DNA from: Campylobacteraceae bacterium
GTDB lineage: Bacteria; Campylobacterota; Campylobacteria; Campylobacterales; Sulfurovaceae
DNA: 17,418 bases
Assembly (NCBI GenBank): GCA_026986355.1
Contig: JALSOO010000034.1
Location: forward strand, 1 to 17,418
Reading direction: 5' to 3'
This document shows positions 1-7,091 of the stretch, one piece after another. A program made the translations under genes and the position numbers. The notes beneath the pieces were generated by a model. That model saw nothing but the letters and a program-made list of their open reading frames with translations, had not been told where the DNA came from and did no database searches. Position 1 is the first letter of the stretch, and each line of letters begins with the position of its first letter.

Positions 1-1331
1 AAGTCTGCTACCCAGTGACCTAAAATAACACCAATAAGTGATAGGAATGAACCTATAAGTATAATACCACTAAGTGCAAAACTTTTATAGTATATAACCA
101 ACAAGAAAAATATCAGAACCAATGCAGATATAAAAGCAGCACCCAAATCTCTAAAGGTATCTAGTGTTACTTTCATCTCTCCGTCCCAACGTAATAGGAA
201 TTTCTCTCCTGTTTTTTTATCAGTTAATTTAAGGTCAAACATATAGGTTGAAAAGGGTGCATTTTCTACTATGTACTGTTTTGAAAAATAGTCTACCATT
301 TTGGCACGAGCATCAAGTAGTGGATAGACTTGTGAGACCATATCTGTCTCAGCTATTACATTGATTACCCGTTTTAAATCTTTGTGCATAATGGTTGGGG
401 TTGATTTTACGGGAACAACGGTTACAATTTCAGCTAGAGGAACCATCATACCCATTTTATTCATAAGGTTTAGTGATGTTAATTTAGATTGAATTGCATC
501 TTTGCTTTTTGAGCTTAACTCTTTGCTATCTCTGCTTAAAACCAAAAATATTGGTATCTGCTGAGATAAGTTCTCAGAGTTTTTTGTAGCTATTGCCATT
601 CCTTCAAATGCAATATATAGGATATTATTAACCTGTTCAATACCCAATCCTGACCGTGCAATCTTTTCTATATCTGGAACAAGTTTGAATTTATCATAAA
701 TATCATCAGACATAATATCTACATCTACTAAATCTTTGGTACTTTTTAATATATCTGCTACCTCTGTAGAGAGTTTTCTTGTTTTTTTAATGTCTTCTCC
801 ATGTACTTCTACTACTATAGAAGCTAGTGTAGGTGGTCCTGATGGTTGTTCTACTAGTTTTATAACTGTATTTGGTACAATAGGTTCACATTTACTCTTT
901 AGGATAGGGCGTAAACGGCTTGTCATTAGAAATGATGGCTCTTCTCTCTCATGTGGTGGGGTTAAATTTACAGATATTTCAGCAACATTCTCTGTACGCT
1001 TCATCATAGAACCTTTTACTAATCCTGCATAATCCAAAGGAATACCTTGACCATAAAAGATAGACATATTGAGTATCTCTTTCTCTTTTCTTAGGACATC
1101 AGTAATACAGCTTGTAACTTTTTTTGTCTGTTCAATGGAACTGCCTGTTGGTGTATCTATATAGATAGAGTAGGTTGCAGCACTTTTACCTGGAAGCATT
1201 CTTGCCAATACTTTACCACTTGGAAACATCAATAGTGATGCAAAAAAAGCAACAGCAGTTAGAATAATAATTGATGCTTTTCTAACTTTTGTTTGTAAAA
1301 TCCAAAATATAAAATTTTCAAGTTTTTTCAT
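1..1331 (-). CDS. RND efflux transporter, C-terminal half (separate ORF, runs off left edge)
   Basis: This reading frame stays open from the ATG at 1331 to the window edge (443 codons). It encodes the second half of an inner-membrane RND (resistance-nodulation-division) pump. An amphipathic start (KLENFIFWILQTKVRK) leads into the TM7 helix at about residues 19-36. A periplasmic porter region follows, with the family-like segment SGPPTLASIVVEVHGED. TM8 (about 398-415) and most of TM9 (about 421-440, ending GVILGHWVAD) come next, so TM10-12 lie outside the window. The ATG directly follows the TAG stop of the upstream half in the same frame, with GGGGAG six bases upstream. The two products presumably assemble into one pump that works with the adaptor and TolC-like protein of this operon. 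The RND assignment is firm. Whether it is made as a separate chain, by read-through, or is a broken gene is not decided by the sequence. Confidence 0.85.
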   Translation of the reverse strand, partial: MKKLENFIFWILQTKVRKASIIILTAVAFFASLLMFPSGKVLARMLPGKSAATYSIYIDTPTGSSIEQTKKVTSCITDVLRKEKEILNMSIFYGQGIPLDYAGLVKGSMMKRTENVAEISVNLTPPHEREEPSFLMTSRLRPILKSKCEPIVPNTVIKLVEQPSGPPTLASIVVEVHGEDIKKTRKLSTEVADILKSTKDLVDVDIMSDDIYDKFKLVPDIEKIARSGLGIEQVNNILYIAFEGMAIATKNSENLSQQIPIFLVLSRDSKELSSKSKDAIQSKLTSLNLMNKMGMMVPLAEIVTVVPVKSTPTIMHKDLKRVINVIAETDMVSQVYPLLDARAKMVDYFSKQYIVENAPFSTYMFDLKLTDKKTGEKFLLRWDGEMKVTLDTFRDLGAAFISALVLIFFLLVIYYKSFALSGIILIGSFLSLIGVILGHWVAD

Positions 1332-3032
1332 CTATTTCTCCCCTTTATTTTTATGCTTCTCATCATGCTCATGGGTATGGTGGTCTCCTGCACATATATC
1401 ACAGATACCATATGGATTATGTTCCATATCATAATCCTCTGGATGTTCAGGTTTTTTCAGAAGTTTTAAACTTAGATAAGGAGTAAATATATAAGCAACA
1501 ACCAATGAAGCAAAGAGTGCAACAGGTACATTATAAGGAATTGGTTTCATAAATGAACCCATCATACCTCCCACAAATGCCATTGGAACCATAGTCATAA
1601 TAATAGCTAGAGTTGCAATATTGGTAGGCCCTCCTACTTCATCTGTAGCCTCAACTAGAAGTTCTCCCATCTCTCTATCTTCTACTCCCTCTGAATGTAA
1701 ATGACGGTGGATATTTTCAATAACAATAATCGCTGCATCGACTAAAAGACCCAAAGAGAGTAAGAACGCAAATAGAGTAATTCTATTCATGGTTTGACCA
1801 GACATCCATGCTATAAATAGGGTTATTGCCAAAATAGCAGGAACAGAGAATGTAACAATAAGCGATTCTCTCCAACCTAATGCAAATACAAGCATTACAG
1901 CAATGATAATAATAGTAATTACTAAGTGATGCATCAACTCATCAACGGCATGATTGGCTCTCTCTCCATAGTTACGTGTTATGAGATATTTAATTCCTAG
2001 CTTTTCAAAGTTTGCCTCTTCTGCTTCCATGAGTTTAATAACATCTTCTGCTACAAATACAGCATTTGTTCCTGCTAGTTTAGATACAGTTAGTGTCACT
2101 TGTGGGGTATTTGGGGAGAATGGAGAACTCTTGTTATTATCAGCTCTAAATATCAGCTCTACATCTTGAAAATTCTGTTTATCAATTCCTTGTTCAACTT
2201 TTGCCACATCACGCAGATAGATAGGAGAGCCTTGGTAGTTTGCTACCATAACATTATTGATATCTTTGATACTAACAATGGCATTGGAGATACCAAAAAT
2301 GACCAATTTATTATCTGCTGAACGCCCTTTAACATTTGGGACATTAACAGCTAACTGTTTTACTGCCATCATTATCTGTCCCATAGATAGATGATATGCA
2401 GAGAGTTTTCCCATATCTACTTCTACATTGAATTGCTCTTTATGAGAACCTTGGAGTGTTGTTTTTGCAACGTTTTCAATAGCATTCATCTTGTGTGCTA
2501 AATCTCTTATCTTCTCATTAAATTGAGTAACTGATAGTTTGGAATCATCTGTTTGATATAGTGCTATAGTAATTATAGGTACATCAATATCTATATCAAA
2601 GGGTTTAATAAGTGGTTGCATTACACCTTTTGGCATCTTATCCATATTTTGCATCACTTTATCGTAGAGTTTTAGGTTGGAATCTTCTCTATCCTCTCCG
2701 ATATAGTACATAACATTTACAATACCTACATTATCCATAGAGGTACTATAAACATGCTCTATCCCTTGAACTTCTCTAAGCTTTTTCTCTAGTGGTTTAG
2801 AGATGATATTCTCTACCTCCAATGGAGTAGCTCCTGGCATAGCTACAATAACTCCTCCACCCGAAATGGCTATTTGAGGGTCTTCTTCTCTTGGCATGGT
2901 ATTAAGTGCAATCCACCCCAATGCTAAAATCACAATTCCCAAGACAGCAGTTAGTGGATTTCGTAAGAAACCTTGCCCTAACTTTCCTGCAATATCTTTG
3001 ACTACATAAGGCTCTTTTCTCTTTCCCATCAT
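1332..3032 (-). CDS. RND efflux transporter, N-terminal half
   Basis: This is the first half (566 residues) of a proton-driven RND exporter; intact family members are usually about 1,000-1,100 residues. TM1 is at about 26-46, the periplasmic porter region at 47-365, and TM2-TM6 at about 370-522. TM4 carries the proton-relay signature LLVDAAIIVIENIHRH, with a single Asp (D432) where AcrB-type pumps have two; CusA-like metal exporters also have VDAAI. After TM6 comes a hydrophilic tail with CDIC (C544, C547) and a His cluster (H551, 552, 554, 556, 560), then TAG. Two ATGs stand in tandem (3032 and 3029). The second lies six bases after AAAGG and is the better-spaced start. The first overlaps the adaptor stop by one base (TAATG). 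Substrate is unknown: the single Asp and the Cys/His tail hint at metal, but the rest looks like a general HAE-type pump. Confidence 0.88.
   Translation of the reverse strand: MMGKRKEPYVVKDIAGKLGQGFLRNPLTAVLGIVILALGWIALNTMPREEDPQIAISGGGVIVAMPGATPLEVENIISKPLEKKLREVQGIEHVYSTSMDNVGIVNVMYYIGEDREDSNLKLYDKVMQNMDKMPKGVMQPLIKPFDIDIDVPIITIALYQTDDSKLSVTQFNEKIRDLAHKMNAIENVAKTTLQGSHKEQFNVEVDMGKLSAYHLSMGQIMMAVKQLAVNVPNVKGRSADNKLVIFGISNAIVSIKDINNVMVANYQGSPIYLRDVAKVEQGIDKQNFQDVELIFRADNNKSSPFSPNTPQVTLTVSKLAGTNAVFVAEDVIKLMEAEEANFEKLGIKYLITRNYGERANHAVDELMHHLVITIIIIAVMLVFALGWRESLIVTFSVPAILAITLFIAWMSGQTMNRITLFAFLLSLGLLVDAAIIVIENIHRHLHSEGVEDREMGELLVEATDEVGGPTNIATLAIIMTMVPMAFVGGMMGSFMKPIPYNVPVALFASLVVAYIFTPYLSLKLLKKPEHPEDYDMEHNPYGICDICAGDHHTHEHDEKHKNKGEK
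1338..1343 (-). promoter_or_regulatory. Strong internal ribosome-binding site at the RND split
   Basis: GGGGAG lies six bases before the ATG at 1331 and inside the last codons of the N-half (GGG GAG AAA TAG). It is a good Shine-Dalgarno match and supports re-initiation on the C-half right after termination at TAG. Lys/Glu codons can produce such a purine run by chance, so this supports the split-gene reading without proving it. Confidence 0.6.
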
Positions 3033-3838
3033 TAACCTTTAATATGTACTTTGGCATACATTCCAGGATAGATAGATTTTTTACCTGTTTTAAATCTAAT
3101 TTTCATCTTAAATTTATGAGTCATTGGGTTTGAGTTTGGAATAATAGATTTAATTGTTCCTATGGTTTTAAACCCTATAGATGGAATCTCAACATCTACT
3201 TTTTTACCTAAACTCATATATCGTATATTATTTTCTGAAATCTCTACAATAATACTTAGTTTAGATAGGTCTGTTAGTACGATACCTGGCATACCAGGGA
3301 TTGCCATCTCTCCAACTCTCAAACTTTTCATAATAATAACCCCTCTATTTGGAGCTCTAAGTTTGAGGTAGTTATATTGGTTCATTACCTCTTTTTTCAT
3401 TGCTTTTGCTTGTGCAACCTGTTTTTTTGCAATTTTGACCATATCTTTCATATTTTTAGCACCAAGTTCTAAATTTTCTAGCTCATACTTTGATACCATA
3501 CCTTTTTTGAAGAGTCGTTGATAGCGTCCAAGATTTAAAAGAACATTATTATATTGATTTTTATTCATCTGTAGTGCTAGTTGTGCTTGTGATATACCTA
3601 ACTCAACTTGTTCTCTTTTTGAGTCAATCTCTTTTGAGTCTATTTGATATAGCATTTGTCCCTTTTTGACAATATCTCCTTCACTTACTAGCATCTTTTT
3701 GACAATACCCATATATCTACTAGTAATTTTCTTGTCATTATCTGAAATCACTGTACCTGCTAGATTAAGCTCAATTGCATAGGTTGAACTTGCTATTAAC
3801 ATAATTGCAAGTAGAATTTTGGTTGTTACTCTTCTCAT
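3032..3838 (-). CDS. Periplasmic adaptor (membrane fusion protein) of RND efflux system
   Basis: This HlyD/AcrA-family adaptor bridges the inner-membrane pump and the outer-membrane channel. It has a Sec signal peptide (MRRVTTKILLAIMLIASSTYA) with likely cleavage after residue 21. The first half of a lipoyl domain follows (VKKMLVSEGDIVKKGQMLY), then a helical hairpin from about residues 55 to 155 rich in Gln, Lys and Glu. The second lipoyl half (LRAPNRGVIIMKSLRVGEMA) and a beta-barrel domain ending PGMYAKVHIKG complete it. At 268 residues it is short: it stops where the beta-barrel ends and appears to lack the C-terminal membrane-proximal domain of AcrA. The start has an excellent AAAGGAG site five to six bases upstream, and the ATG overlaps the stop of the TolC-like gene by one base (TAATG), pointing to translational coupling. 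No substrate can be assigned. Confidence 0.88.
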   Translation of the reverse strand: MRRVTTKILLAIMLIASSTYAIELNLAGTVISDNDKKITSRYMGIVKKMLVSEGDIVKKGQMLYQIDSKEIDSKREQVELGISQAQLALQMNKNQYNNVLLNLGRYQRLFKKGMVSKYELENLELGAKNMKDMVKIAKKQVAQAKAMKKEVMNQYNYLKLRAPNRGVIIMKSLRVGEMAIPGMPGIVLTDLSKLSIIVEISENNIRYMSLGKKVDVEIPSIGFKTIGTIKSIIPNSNPMTHKFKMKIRFKTGKKSIYPGMYAKVHIKG

Positions 3839-5292
3839 TATATATCTCCTTTGTTAATAATACTTATTAGTTCAAAAACTTTAGCATTTCTATCATTTTT
3901 TACAGTCAAAAGTTTCAAGAGTACCTCTAGCTCTTTTGATTGTTTAATAATTACATCTGAAATAGATGCAATTCCCTCTTTATATCGTGCTTGATAGTTT
4001 TCATAAACTTTAGATGCAAAATTTAACTGTGTCTCCAAATTTGTTATTTCTGCATCTTTACTCTTTATTTCTGTTATAAGTTTTCTAACTTTCAAACAGA
4101 TTCCTTTTTTAGCTAATGCTACCTGTTCTTTTACCTTCATATTCTCTACTTTAGATTTCTCTAAATTGTAACTATCTATTTTACCATTAAATAGATTCCA
4201 ATCAAGTTGAAAACCAACTGTATAAAAATCTTTATGGGTAAACTCATTAAATGGATTATTGTCAGAAGAGCCATACTCTCCAAATGCTCCGACAGTTGGT
4301 AACATAGTTGCCTCTTGAACTTTTATTGCCATATCGGTTATTTTTAGTCCAAGTTTTGCTTTTTGAATATCCAAATTATCTTGTTGTATCTGCTCTTTAT
4401 CTACGATAGGCATTGTTGCTAATGTACTAATATTTTGAATTGAATCAACCTTTTTATTAAGTAAAAAAGATAGATACTGATAGGCTAACTCTCTATTATA
4501 ATTAGCTTTGCTCAACATACTCTCTACTTCTGCTTTTTTAGCTTCTACTTCAAGCTTATCAATATCTTTTGCATATCCCTCTTCCTTCATACTAGATACA
4601 ATATCTTGAAGCTCTTCAATATTTGAGATTATCTCTCCTAAGTTATTAATATATTGGTCTACTAGAGATATATCATAAAAGGTTTTTTGAGTTTGAAATA
4701 TCTTTTCATTAAGTAGTTTAGAACTATCTAGTCTACTCATCTTTTCTAAAGCTTTAGTTATTTTTCCATATTGGTCAAGTTTACCACCTGTATAGAGAGG
4801 AACTTGATAGGTTATGGTTGTTTGAAAGTGATTTCGTGCATCTGGAAAGTTTAAATCTTTTGGTTGTATAGCTAGAATATCTCCCCCTTGTTGATTTAAT
4901 CCTTGTGAAAATGCTCCAAAATCCCCATTTGCTTGTTGTGCACCTTGACCAATTGCTCCCATAAAATCAGAAAAACCAAAATCTCCAAAAGTAGCTTCTC
5001 TACTCTTTAACTTAAACCCAAAGATATTTCCAGGGTCATTAGAGCGTAAAGCTTGGAGTTTAACATCAAGTTTACCATATTGATACCCTTTTGCCACTTT
5101 TGCTTCATAAGCTTTCATCTGTTCATTGAATTTTGAGATTTTTAACTCTAAATTATCTCTTTTCATGATTTGTAGAGCCTCTTCTAATGAGAGGTTAGTT
5201 AAATGGTCTACATCAGTCGCATAAAGAAAAACTGTTGCACTCCAAAAGTATACTATTCCAATAATAACAGTAGATATTTTTTTTAATATCAT
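3838..5292 (-). CDS. TolC-family outer membrane efflux protein (first gene of RND operon)
   Basis: This outer-membrane factor would form the exit duct of the tripartite pump encoded with it. The N-terminus is a signal peptide (KK followed by a hydrophobic stretch to about residue 25, ending FLYA). Two OEP repeats of long, Lys/Glu-rich helices follow, with the typical strand segments ITYQVPLYTGGKLDQYGK (about 160-177) and VGFQLDWNLFNGKID in the second repeat. Residues about 102-138 form a Gly/Gln/Ala/Phe-rich stretch, probably an extracellular loop. The length of 484 residues is normal. The ATG is preceded by GGGAG at seven bases. It is the first gene of the operon, facing the presumed promoter in the 5293-5489 gap, and its TAA overlaps the next ATG. 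Confidence 0.9.
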   Translation of the reverse strand: MILKKISTVIIGIVYFWSATVFLYATDVDHLTNLSLEEALQIMKRDNLELKISKFNEQMKAYEAKVAKGYQYGKLDVKLQALRSNDPGNIFGFKLKSREATFGDFGFSDFMGAIGQGAQQANGDFGAFSQGLNQQGGDILAIQPKDLNFPDARNHFQTTITYQVPLYTGGKLDQYGKITKALEKMSRLDSSKLLNEKIFQTQKTFYDISLVDQYINNLGEIISNIEELQDIVSSMKEEGYAKDIDKLEVEAKKAEVESMLSKANYNRELAYQYLSFLLNKKVDSIQNISTLATMPIVDKEQIQQDNLDIQKAKLGLKITDMAIKVQEATMLPTVGAFGEYGSSDNNPFNEFTHKDFYTVGFQLDWNLFNGKIDSYNLEKSKVENMKVKEQVALAKKGICLKVRKLITEIKSKDAEITNLETQLNFASKVYENYQARYKEGIASISDVIIKQSKELEVLLKLLTVKNDRNAKVFELISIINKGDI

Positions 5293-5324
5293 TTGTCAAC
5301 TCCCTTTTTATAAAAAAGTTATAA

Positions 5325-5341
5325 GTTAAACATAATTTAAC
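5325..5341. repeat. Inverted repeat upstream of efflux operon, possible operator
   Basis: GTTAAA-CATAA-TTTAAC is a perfect 6-bp inverted repeat with a five-base spacer, 33 bases upstream of the TolC-like start. Such a site could bind a dimeric regulator of the efflux operon. The surroundings are extremely AT-rich, no regulator gene is in view, and the arms are short, so chance is a real alternative. Confidence 0.25.
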
Positions 5342-5365
5342 CATAAGTTTTTTTTATTTAAATTA

Positions 5366-5371
5366 ATTGTA
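5366..5371 (-). promoter_or_regulatory. Candidate -10 element of the efflux operon
   Basis: On the minus strand TACAAT (five of six matches to TATAAT) lies about 75 bases before the TolC-like ATG. No convincing -35 box is present, which is common for sigma70 promoters in Campylobacterota. A start near 5359 would leave the inverted repeat at 5325-5341 just downstream of the transcription start. Other AT-rich hexamers in the gap compete with it. Confidence 0.25.
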
Positions 5372-5443
5372 TCAATAATTATTAATGAATAAACTAAATT
5401 TTAATGATAATCTTTTGAATTTTTAAAAATTTGTGAAGAAAAG

Positions 5444-5461
5444 AGGTATAATTAGGTATAA
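5444..5461. repeat. Short direct repeat, two copies of AGGTATAA
   Basis: AGGTATAA occurs twice at a 10-bp period (5444-5451 and 5454-5461), one helical turn apart, beside the terminator hairpin. It could be a protein-binding site or chance in AT-rich DNA. No function can be assigned. Confidence 0.25.
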
Positions 5462-5485
5462 AAGCTACTTCTTGTAGCTTTTATA
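5457..5485 (-). terminator. Hairpin terminator after serA
   Basis: TATAAAAGCTAC and GTAGCTTTTATA form a perfect 12-bp stem around a five-base loop (5469-5473), starting four bases after the serA stop. The GCTAC/GTAGC core flanked by A and T runs resembles an intrinsic terminator. Because the arms are symmetric it could work in either direction. The U-run is short and lies inside the stem, so its strength is uncertain. Confidence 0.55.
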
Positions 5486-5489
5486 TGTT

Positions 5490-7079
5490 TTATAGCGTTA
5501 CATAAGTAACATTTAAGCAAGTATCTAAACTTGAAAGTTCAGAAAGTAATTTTTTGGTTACTGTTCCATCTACTTTAACAACAGCTAAAGCGTGTGAATT
5601 TTTATCTCGACCTAATCTAAAGTCTGAAATATTTAAGTTATTAGAAGCGATAATAGCTCCTACATCTCCAATAACACCAGGAACATCTGTATTTCTAAAT
5701 AGAATCATTATTCCTTTTGGCTCTAAATCGAGTTGATAACCATCAATATCAATAATACGAGGAGCATCTTCACCAAAGACTGTACCTGAAATAGAGAATA
5801 TACCACTGTTTGTAACAAGTTTAATACATACTTTATTTCTTAGTCCACTATGGTTTATTTTGGTCTCTTTTGATATAGAGATATTTCTCTCTTTGGCAAC
5901 AAACTCTGCATTGACATAGTTTACAGAATCTTCTAATGATTCAGATAAGATACCCACAGTAGCAAAGGTAGCTAACGAATCAATATAGTCAGAGACACTA
6001 CCTTGTGTCGATATTTTTATACTTTTTATTTTAGAGCGTGTAGCTTGAGCAGAGAGATTTCCCATACGTTGTATCAGTTCAAGATAAGGACGTAAAAAGT
6101 TAGGTAGTTCACTCTCTTTTATTGGCAAGTTTAGGGCATTTGGATAGGCAATATTTTTACCAGCATCAATAGCATTTTGGGCTGCTTGAATAGCAATGTT
6201 TTGTTGAGACTCTTTAGTATTTGCACCTAAATGAGGTGTGACTGTAACATTATTGAGGTCTAGTAGTGGGTGGCTTGTTGCAGGTTCTTTATTAAATACA
6301 TCAATACCCGCCATATGTATTTTACCGTTAGTCAACCCTTCAAGTAGTGCATCTTCATTATAGAGACCACCTCTTGCACAGTTGATAAGAACAACACCAT
6401 CTTTCATCTTTGCTATCTCTTGGGTATCTATCATACCCAGTGTCTCTTTATTTTTAGGAGTATGAATAGTAATAATATCACAAGCTAAAATATCATCAAA
6501 ATTAGTAGTATAAGCAATATCTAAATCAGTTGCTTTTCTAGGGTCAATATATGGGTCATAAGCTACAACATCCATCTCAAAGGCTTTAGCTCTTTTTCCT
6601 ACACGAGAACCAATATTTCCAAAACCTATGATACCCAATTTCTTATCTTTGAGTTCTGTTCCATACCAATCTTGTCTTCTCCAAACTCTATCTAGTTTCA
6701 AGTTATTATGAGCATAAGGAAATTGACGTACACATGATAGCATATGTGCCATAGTGAGTTCAACAGCAGCAATAGTATTTGCAGTAGGCACATTCATTAC
6801 TACAATACCTTTTTTACTACAACCATCAATATCTACATTATCAACACCTACACCAGCACGTACAATAGATGTCATTTTATTGGCATTATCAAGGAACTTT
6901 TGGTCTACATCGGTAGATGAACGAGTAATAGCAACATTAGCAAGGGGTATAATTTCGCAGATGAGCTTATCTTTAGGCTCATCTGCTGCATTTATCAAAT
7001 TTATATCAGCATCATTTGCGAGAATATCCAACCCTTTTTGGTGGATATGGTCACAAACTACAACAGTTATTTTAGACAT
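5490..7079 (-). CDS. serA: D-3-phosphoglycerate dehydrogenase
   Basis: This cytoplasmic enzyme catalyses the first committed step of serine synthesis, NAD-dependent oxidation of 3-phosphoglycerate to 3-phosphohydroxypyruvate. The length of 529 residues matches the long (type I) form. It has the N-terminal substrate domain, the Rossmann NAD site GIIGFGNIGSRVG (about 149-161), and the catalytic residues R236 (NCARGG), E265 (FNKEPA) and H283 (TPHLGA). A central intervening domain (about 320-450) and a C-terminal ACT domain (about 455-529; PGVIGDVGAIIASNNLNISD) follow. In this family the ACT domain commonly senses serine for feedback control. The ATG lies 12 bases after the rpsA stop, with AGGA overlapping that stop region, so it is probably co-transcribed with rpsA. 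A hairpin follows the stop codon. No anomalies seen. Confidence 0.96.
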   Translation of the reverse strand: MSKITVVVCDHIHQKGLDILANDADINLINAADEPKDKLICEIIPLANVAITRSSTDVDQKFLDNANKMTSIVRAGVGVDNVDIDGCSKKGIVVMNVPTANTIAAVELTMAHMLSCVRQFPYAHNNLKLDRVWRRQDWYGTELKDKKLGIIGFGNIGSRVGKRAKAFEMDVVAYDPYIDPRKATDLDIAYTTNFDDILACDIITIHTPKNKETLGMIDTQEIAKMKDGVVLINCARGGLYNEDALLEGLTNGKIHMAGIDVFNKEPATSHPLLDLNNVTVTPHLGANTKESQQNIAIQAAQNAIDAGKNIAYPNALNLPIKESELPNFLRPYLELIQRMGNLSAQATRSKIKSIKISTQGSVSDYIDSLATFATVGILSESLEDSVNYVNAEFVAKERNISISKETKINHSGLRNKVCIKLVTNSGIFSISGTVFGEDAPRIIDIDGYQLDLEPKGIMILFRNTDVPGVIGDVGAIIASNNLNISDFRLGRDKNSHALAVVKVDGTVTKKLLSELSSLDTCLNVTYVTL

Positions 7080-7091
7080 TTTTGTCGATTC

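Noticed and set aside
736..1032. Plus-strand open frame of 98 codons
   Set aside because: It lies antisense to the clearly coding RND C-half, has no family features and no convincing ribosome site.
1332..1334. TAG in the RND gene as a pyrrolysine or recoded codon
   Set aside because: There is no recoding element or pyl gene in view, and the adjacent ATG with a strong ribosome site explains the arrangement more simply. Ordinary read-through is left open in the findings.
5292..5299. TTGACA next to the TolC-like start codon as a -35 box
   Set aside because: It sits between the ribosome site and the ATG, so it would direct transcription starting inside the gene with no matching -10; a chance match.
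5447..5452. TATAAT on the plus strand near the serA terminator
   Set aside because: It would fire into a hairpin and antisense to serA, has no -35, and such hexamers are expected by chance in this AT-rich gap. Kept only as part of the direct repeat.
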